DNA of 64,000 bases from Stigmatella ashevillena. GTDB taxonomy: Bacteria; Myxococcota; Myxococcia; Myxococcales; Myxococcaceae. The notes below the pieces were generated by a model that had not been told where the DNA came from, searched no databases, and was given only the letters and a program-made list of their open reading frames with translations. Shown here one piece after another: positions 58,511-64,000 of this stretch (its first letter is position 1; each line of letters opens with the position of its first letter). The DNA is taken from the NCBI RefSeq assembly GCF_028368975.1, contig NZ_JAQNDM010000002.1, forward strand, positions 2,614,007 to 2,678,006, given 5' to 3'. The translations under genes were made by a program, and so were the position numbers.

Positions 58511-59368
58511 ATGATCCGCCGCAAGCCCTTCCCCAGCCTCTCCCAGCCCGCGCATCGCCCGGAAGTAGCTCCCCAGCCGCAGCGGCGCAATGAAAACCTG
58601 GCCGTACAGCGCCTTCCGGTCGAGTCCGTCATCGCCCCGGCGCTGCAACAGGGCAAGCCCAGCGCCACCGCGGCCCAGCGCCTCGATGCCGACGAGTTCC
58701 AGAGCCACCCCGAGTACCCTGCCTTCAAGCAGTCCTTCCAGTCTCTGGGCATGAGTGAGCCGCAAATCCAGAAGACCTGGGACCAGACGCTCAAGGGCGT
58801 GATGCACCAGCAGCGCCTCCGCGACTCGGGCCAGCATGGCCCCAACCCTCACTTCGAGCAGGTGGCCCAGAACGTGGCGCCTCACCTGAAGATCGAGCAG
58901 GGCCACGGCCCTCTCGCGCTGTGGTCCGGCGGCTATGACGTGAGCAAGCACGCCCAGATGAACGGCCACACCACTCTCGAGAGCACTCCCGCGGGCCGGG
59001 TCTTCTCCGGCCTGGAGCTCTACAAGAACCCCAAGGCCGTCACCCCGCTGTGGAACCACCTCTCCGAGAAGTTCGTACAGCAGAACCCCACCGGCGAAGC
59101 TCACGTCTTCATGCGCACCCATGACCCCCGCAGCACGCTCTATCAGCAGGAGGTGCCAAACCTGAAGGCACAGGATCCGAACCGCCAGGTCACCTGGCAT
59201 CCCGTCCACACCGACAGCACTGGCAAACTCCAGGGCATCCAGCCGGATCTCACCCTCGGAGGTGATGCCCGCTACTCGAGCGAGCAGGACGCGCGCACGG
59301 CCCTGAAGAACTACGGCACCCTGACGCACGACGAGGGCATCGGAGCCCAGGCCATGAAGCTCTTCTAG
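58511..59368 (+). CDS. Putative CD38-like ADP-ribosyl cyclase/NADase-domain protein
   Basis: 285 aa from ATG 58511 (GGGAG upstream). The N-terminal 130 residues are Pro/Gln-rich and then helical, without a signal peptide. The C-terminal half matches by eye the order of active-site segments of ADP-ribosyl cyclases: LWSGG (W138), TTLESTPAG (E157), PLWNHLSEKF (W181), EAHVF, QQEVPNL (E214) and VTWHPV. These correspond to W125, E146, W189 and E226 of human CD38. It would hydrolyse or cyclise NAD. Such domains occur in bacterial polymorphic toxins; no immunity gene is evident. Function inferred, not proven. Confidence 0.6.
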   Translation: MIRRKPFPSLSQPAHRPEVAPQPQRRNENLAVQRLPVESVIAPALQQGKPSATAAQRLDADEFQSHPEYPAFKQSFQSLGMSEPQIQKTWDQTLKGVMHQQRLRDSGQHGPNPHFEQVAQNVAPHLKIEQGHGPLALWSGGYDVSKHAQMNGHTTLESTPAGRVFSGLELYKNPKAVTPLWNHLSEKFVQQNPTGEAHVFMRTHDPRSTLYQQEVPNLKAQDPNRQVTWHPVHTDSTGKLQGIQPDLTLGGDARYSSEQDARTALKNYGTLTHDEGIGAQAMKLF

Positions 59369-59557
59369 CCCCATTCACACCTGACCCGGGAATTCATGGA
59401 AAGGGCACCCGCACGCCGCCCTCAACAGGGCCCCCATCCTTCGTAGGCTCAACTGGCCTTATGATGCCCCGCGCACAGCGCCATCCTCTCGCTCAACGGT
59501 CCTCGGTATCTCCCAAGCCGTCCGCGAGTGGATTGTCTTTGCAGCACAGGGGAACGG

Positions 59558-62500
59558 ATGCGTCAGGTTTTCGGATGGATGCTGGTGATGGTGCTCTGCT
59601 GTGCGGCGGGAGGGGAAGCCGCCGGGGAGAAGCCGGAAGCGCGGCTGGCGGAGGCGCAAGCCGCACTCGACGAAGCAAAGAAGCTCCAGCACTCAGGTGA
59701 ATATTCCGAGGCGCTGACTCGGGTCCAGCACGCGCTCGCACTCCGGGAGGCCGCACTGGGAAGCACCCATCCAGACGTTGCCAGTTGTCTGCATCAAATG
59801 GGTGACCTCTATCGGCTGCAAGGAGACCTGGTCCATGCCGAGCCCTCCCTTCAGCGCGCGCTCACCCTCCGGAAAGCGGCACTCGGCAAGAGCCACCCCG
59901 ACGTTGCCAACTCGCTCCAGAGCCTCGCCATCCTCTACGTGAATCAGGGGTTGTACGGCCAGGCCAAGCCCCTCTTTCAGCGCGCGCTCGCCATCCGGGA
60001 AGCGGTCCTCGGCAAGAGCCACCCCGACGTCGCCAACTCGCTCGATGCCCTCGCCGTCATCTATCTGAATCAAGGGTTGCCCAACCAGGCCGAGCCTTTC
60101 TACCAGCGTGCGCTCACCATCCGGGAGGCCCTCGGTCCCCACCACCCCGACGTTGCCACCTCGCTCAACAATCTCGCCGCCTTCTACGTGAACCAGGGCT
60201 CGTACGGCCGGGCCGAGCCTTTCTACCAACGCGCGCTCTCGATCTGGGAGGAGGTGCTGGGGCCCCACCATCCCCACGTCGCCCTGGTGCTCAGCAACCT
60301 CGCCAGCCTCTACGTTGACCAGGGCTTGTATGCCCAGGCCGAGCCTTTCTACCAGCGCGCGCTCTCGATCTGGGAGCAGGTGCTGGGGCCCCACCATCCC
60401 CACGTCGCCCTGGTGCTCAACAACCTCGCCAACCTCTACGTTGACCAGGGCTTGTATGCCCAGGCCGAGCCGCTCCGGCAGCGCGCGCTCACCCTCTCAG
60501 AGGCCGCTCTGGGCCCAGACCACCCCCAAGTCGCCACAACACTCCACAACCTTGCTGTCCTCTACACAATCCAGGAACTGTACGGCCAGGCCGAGCCCCT
60601 CTCCCAACGCGCGCTCTCCATCCGGGAAGCTGCCCTCGGCAAGCGCCATCCCGACGTCGCTGAGACCCTGCAAAACCTCGCCAACATCTACTCGAACCAA
60701 GGGTTGTACGATCGGGCCAGGCCGCTGCTTCAACGTGCGCTCACCTTGGGGGAGACGGCCTTCGGCAGGAATCACCCCCACGTCGCCATAACGATCAACA
60801 ACCTCGCCAACCTCTACGTTGAGCAGGGACTCTATGGCCGAGCCGAGCCCCTCTACCGACGGGCGCTCGCCATCCGGGAAGCAGCCCTTGGCAAGAAACA
60901 CCCCGATGTCGCCGCCTCGCTCATCAACCTCGCCCTGCTACGCCTGGCCCAGCATCGCCTCTCCGACGCCCTGCCTCTCTTCACCCGCGCCTTCTCCCTC
61001 TCCGAGCAGCGCCTGCGCCAGGAGGCGCTCGACTTCTCCGAGTCGCGCCTTTCAATCTTCCTCCAGTACCTCCGCGAGGACGATCAGATCCTCTACACAC
61101 TGCTGCGCATGCATCCGGAGGACGCCCGCTTCCAGCGCCTGGCCCTCGGCGCCGTGCTCCTGCGCAAGGGCAGATCCGTCGAGGAGACGGCCAACATCTC
61201 CCGCACCCTCTATCAGCGCCTGGGCACCGAGGACCGCGATGCCTTCGAGCGGCTGCGGGGCCTTCGGACCCAACTGGCCACGCTCTCGCTCAAGGGCCCC
61301 GTCTCCCTGGCGGCTGGAGACTACCAACAGCGCCTCAAGTCCCTGGCCGACGCGGGCGACTCTCTGGAGGCCGACCTCGCCAGACGCTCCGCCCCCTTCC
61401 GCGTCCTCACCGCCCTTCCCCCCCCCGCCGAGATTGTCGACCGCGTTGCCGCCTCACTCCCCAAGGACGGCGCCCTCGTCGAATTCATCACCTACACGGA
61501 CACTCCCCCCATCCCCCCAGCGGGCACGCCTTCCGTGCGGCTTTCCAGGCAGCTGCGCTGCCTGGCCCTGATCCTCTTCCCTGATGCCTCCACCCGGGCC
61601 GTGGACCTGGGCCCAGCCGAGCCCATCGACCGCGCCGCCACGCTCCTGCGCAACGCCTTGGCCAACCGTGACGCCTCCTTCCAATCCACCGCCCAGGCGC
61701 TCTACCAGCTCGCCTTCCAACCCTTGCTTCCCCTGCTGGGCTCCACCCGCCGCCTTCTGCTGTCTCCCGACGGGCAACTGAGCCTCATCCCCTTCGCCGC
61801 CCTCCACGACGGTCACGGCTTCCTCCTGGACTCCTTCGACTTCCTCTACCTCACCTCCGGAAGGGAGCTGCTGCCTCGCCCCGAGGAATTCGCCCCCCCT
61901 GTCTCGGTCGTCGTCCTCGCCGACCCAGACTTCTCCGCCCTCCCTTCCGCCTCCGGCCCTCTCGCCACGCGGACCCTGTCCTCCAGCGCCCTCGATCGCT
62001 TCTTCTCCACCGCCCGCGCGGACCTGCCCAGCAGCACGTGGGTCCCCCTGCCGGGCACCCGTCAGGAGGCCGAAAGCATTCAGCGCCTGCTGTCTCAGGC
62101 CCAGCTCTTCCTGGGCCCCGAGGCCACCAAGGAGCGGCTTTTCAATCTGTCCACGCCTGGCATCCTCCACCTGGCCACCCATGGCTTCTTTCTCGAGGAT
62201 GCCCCTGCCCGCGCGGGCTCCCGCGCCGTGGGCCATTTCGGTGCGCTCGGCGATCCCCCCCTGAAGCCCGTCCCACAGACACCGCTGCTGCGCTCCGGCC
62301 TCGCCCTCGCGGGCGCACGCGCCCTGGAACCTGACGGCTCCTCCGCACCTTCTCAGCATCGTCCCGACGCCGCACTTGTCACGGCGCTCGAGCTGGCAGG
62401 GCTCAACCTGTGGGGTACCCAGCTCGTCGTCCTCTCCGCCTGCGACACCGGCCGTGGCCAGATCCAACTGGGCCAGGGCGTCCAGGGCCTGCGCCGCTCT

Positions 62501-62755
62501 CTCGTGGTAGCAGGTGCCGAGACCGTCGTCATGAGCCTCTGGAAGGTCAATGACGACTCCACCCGCCTGCTCATGGAGGCCTACTACCGCAACCTCCTGG
62601 CGGGCCAGGGCCGAGCCTTCGCCTTGCACGAGGCCATGCGCTCACTTCGCGCTTCCAGGCCCCATCCCCACGATTGGGCCCCCTTCATCGCCTTGGGCAG
62701 CGATGCCCCCCTGCGAGCCATCACTCCCACCACGCCGCATGCACCGCAACATTAG
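59558..62755 (+). CDS. Secreted TPR-CHAT caspase-like protein
   Basis: 1065 aa from ATG 59558 (AGGGGA upstream). A signal peptide covers about residues 1-22. About ten TPR repeats of 42 residues (kinesin-light-chain type) extend to about residue 480. A helical linker leads to a C-terminal CHAT domain (about 760-1050), with catalytic His in HLATHGFFLE and Cys in VLSACDTGRG, followed by WKVNDDSTRLLM. CHAT domains are caspase/separase-like peptidases. The catalytic pair is intact. Two adjacent TPR units are almost identical in DNA, indicating recent duplication. The target is unknown. Confidence 0.92.
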   Translation: MRQVFGWMLVMVLCCAAGGEAAGEKPEARLAEAQAALDEAKKLQHSGEYSEALTRVQHALALREAALGSTHPDVASCLHQMGDLYRLQGDLVHAEPSLQRALTLRKAALGKSHPDVANSLQSLAILYVNQGLYGQAKPLFQRALAIREAVLGKSHPDVANSLDALAVIYLNQGLPNQAEPFYQRALTIREALGPHHPDVATSLNNLAAFYVNQGSYGRAEPFYQRALSIWEEVLGPHHPHVALVLSNLASLYVDQGLYAQAEPFYQRALSIWEQVLGPHHPHVALVLNNLANLYVDQGLYAQAEPLRQRALTLSEAALGPDHPQVATTLHNLAVLYTIQELYGQAEPLSQRALSIREAALGKRHPDVAETLQNLANIYSNQGLYDRARPLLQRALTLGETAFGRNHPHVAITINNLANLYVEQGLYGRAEPLYRRALAIREAALGKKHPDVAASLINLALLRLAQHRLSDALPLFTRAFSLSEQRLRQEALDFSESRLSIFLQYLREDDQILYTLLRMHPEDARFQRLALGAVLLRKGRSVEETANISRTLYQRLGTEDRDAFERLRGLRTQLATLSLKGPVSLAAGDYQQRLKSLADAGDSLEADLARRSAPFRVLTALPPPAEIVDRVAASLPKDGALVEFITYTDTPPIPPAGTPSVRLSRQLRCLALILFPDASTRAVDLGPAEPIDRAATLLRNALANRDASFQSTAQALYQLAFQPLLPLLGSTRRLLLSPDGQLSLIPFAALHDGHGFLLDSFDFLYLTSGRELLPRPEEFAPPVSVVVLADPDFSALPSASGPLATRTLSSSALDRFFSTARADLPSSTWVPLPGTRQEAESIQRLLSQAQLFLGPEATKERLFNLSTPGILHLATHGFFLEDAPARAGSRAVGHFGALGDPPLKPVPQTPLLRSGLALAGARALEPDGSSAPSQHRPDAALVTALELAGLNLWGTQLVVLSACDTGRGQIQLGQGVQGLRRSLVVAGAETVVMSLWKVNDDSTRLLMEAYYRNLLAGQGRAFALHEAMRSLRASRPHPHDWAPFIALGSDAPLRAITPTTPHAPQH
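60253..60470 (+). repeat. 126-bp direct repeat within the TPR region
   Basis: The segment starting GGTGCTGGGGCCCCACCATC at 60253 recurs at 60379, a 126-bp shift (42 codons, one TPR unit), with only a few substitutions up to about 60470. Other TPR units are much more diverged. Confidence 0.85.
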
Positions 62756-63609
62756 CCAACTCGTCTCATGGTCCAGACCTCGACCCCTAGATCCCAAGAA
62801 CGGCGGGACAACCATCACGGGAACCATCCTCGAACCTGGCCGCATCCGTTTCGATGCTCCGCCAGGCAGCTATCTGGTCAAGAGCGGCTCCACCAGCTAC
62901 TTCTCCATTTCGTGGCGCTCGGTGGACGTTAGCGGCAGGCGGTACGGCGTTCCGAAACGGGGCGACGTGTTCTTCCCGACGCCCACCCCCGTGAGCTTCG
63001 ATCTCACTGGGCTCGAGCCAACGCCGGAGCCGCTTTCGTTCTCCGCGCAACGATGCTCAGACGCCGCTGGTGAGGGAACTGTCCTACGGCAACCCCTACC
63101 CCGCCACCTGGGATGCGATCGCCCAGTTCTCCAGCACCTACTCCTTCCACGTCACGAACCATGATGGGAGCCAGACCTATCTGGCCAGCGAGAGCTTCAA
63201 CTCGACAGAGGCGGTGAGCGATCTGACATCGACGCCGGTCCGCCCCCGCATCTCGCTGCCGAGAGAATTCAAGGTGGACGGGATTCTCGCAACCACTCCG
63301 CGGCTACTGGATTCGGCCCCCCCTGCAGACCTGGGAGCCGCCCTCTCTTGGGACGCCGACGAGCTACACGCTGATCATTTCCATCTACGACCCTGACCTG
63401 GGTTTCCTCAACCCGTGAGCCGCATGTACCTGGGCCCCGATGACCACAGCCTGAAGGTGCCGCCCGGACTGCTCGCGCCGGGCCGTAACTACTACCTGCG
63501 GCTCACAGCTCAGACCGCGCCGGGAGCCAACCCGGAGCGGGTGTGGTTCACGCTGGTCGTGCCCTTTTCCAGTGCGACCACTTCCAGCGCGCTGCTCTCA
63601 GTGCAGTAA
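62756..63609 (+). pseudogene. Decayed secreted/fibronectin-like protein with several frameshifts
   Basis: Fragments of one protein lie in successive frames. Part 1 has ITGTILEPGRIRFDAP and PGSYLVKSGSTSYFSISW up to about 63020-63050. Part 2, in another frame, has RELSYGNPYPATWDAIAQFS. The frame changes again at a run of seven C (63317-63323) into LQTWEPPSLGTPTSYTLII, and once more at about 63412 into MYLGPDDHSLKVPPGLLAPG, ending at 63609. No intact start or signal peptide is found. It directly follows the CHAT gene. Confidence 0.7.
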
Positions 63610-63642
63610 CGCGCGGCGCTCGCGCTCCCTCGGAGCCACCTC

Positions 63643-64000
63643 TCAGGGCACGGTGTAGAGCCCGACGACGTTCGGATCCAGCGTTGAACTGGAGAGCCGC
63701 AGGCCGGTGGTGCCACTGATGCTCGTGAAGTCGGTGACGCCCAGATCCGCCAGAGAGAACGAGACGGCCCCCAGCTTCGACTGCACCGTGCCCGCCGGGG
63801 TGCCGGTAATGCTCGCCACGCCGCTCGTATAGGAGACGGTCGCCAGCGCGGTGGACGTGTTGCCCGCGGCCGAGGTGGTGAAGTCGCTCGCGAGCAGCGA
63901 CAGCGAGTAGCTGCCCACCGGCTGGTTGGACGCGTTGAGCAGCGTGACGGTGGTGGCGTCGCCCAGCGTCGTGGACGCGGTCGTGCTGTCGACGATGAAG
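63643..64000 (-). CDS. C-terminal end of a large secreted repeat protein, cut by window edge
   Basis: The frame is open from 64000 to the stop at 63643 (about 118 residues). It is Ser/Thr/Gly-rich and beta-strand-like (TTVTLLNASNQPVGSYSLSL, STALATVSYTSGVASI). This looks like tandem Ig-like or autotransporter-type repeats near the C-terminus. The start and most of the gene lie outside the window. I cannot name the family. Confidence 0.65.
   Translation of the reverse strand, partial: FIVDSTTASTTLGDATTVTLLNASNQPVGSYSLSLLASDFTTSAAGNTSTALATVSYTSGVASITGTPAGTVQSKLGAVSFSLADLGVTDFTSISGTTGLRLSSSTLDPNVVGLYTVP

Noticed and set aside
57022-59374. Minus-strand frames opposite the S9 peptidase and the NADase-like gene
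   Set aside because: No domain, no ribosome-binding site, and composition typical of antisense GC-rich frames.
59558-62755. A gRAMP/Craspase-type CRISPR system around the TPR-CHAT gene
   Set aside because: No Cas7-11-like gene and no repeat-spacer array are present, and the protein carries a signal peptide.

Overview
The window is high-GC DNA that most likely comes from a myxobacterium of the Cystobacterineae (a Stigmatella/Cystobacter/Archangium-like genome). This rests on gene content: a Hanks-type Ser/Thr kinase fused to PEGA and TPR domains, dense one- and two-component signalling, FadI/FadJ, a long TPR-CHAT protein, cysteine-rich lipoproteins and many secreted hydrolases. The species cannot be fixed from the sequence alone.

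Layout. Positions 1-9.7 kb: a truncated YdcF-like envelope protein, a Ser/Thr kinase, NAD kinase, RarA, an overlapping histidine kinase/NtrC-type regulator pair and a diguanylate cyclase. 9.8-18.7 kb: a GT2 glycosyltransferase with a YdjC deacetylase, a periplasmic-binding lipoprotein paired with a 1041-aa hybrid kinase (LuxPQ-like arrangement) and a divergent receiver-kinase, then a methyltransferase and a PIG-V-like membrane mannosyltransferase. 18.8-29.3 kb: mostly core metabolism (fadJ, fadI, hemE, secreted GH13 isoamylase, tRNA-Val and tRNA-Asp, actP-yjcH acetate uptake).

29.7-43.8 kb is the most unusual part. A plus-strand run (31995-38949) encodes a PaaK-like adenylating enzyme, an amidohydrolase, a second PaaK-like enzyme, a GriH-like and a GriI-like protein and a translationally coupled aspartokinase. 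The last three would make 3-amino-4-hydroxybenzoate (3,4-AHBA) from aspartate semialdehyde and DHAP. The two ligases and the amidohydrolase match the logic of benzoxazole assembly. I propose a 3,4-AHBA-derived benzoxazole-type natural product pathway. A convergent secreted multicopper oxidase and a beta-barrel protein lie next to it.

43.8-58.4 kb: a TetR gene with a candidate operator, an M14 carboxypeptidase, methyltransferase, GFA protein, SDR, SUV3-like helicase, a CMD/cupin pair divergent from a MocR regulator, a frameshifted Gfo/Idh/MocA oxidoreductase and an S9 peptidase. 58.5-64 kb is accessory: a protein whose C-terminal half resembles the CD38/ADP-ribosyl cyclase NADase fold, a 1065-aa TPR-CHAT protein with recently duplicated repeats, a multiply frameshifted pseudogene, and the end of a secreted repeat protein.
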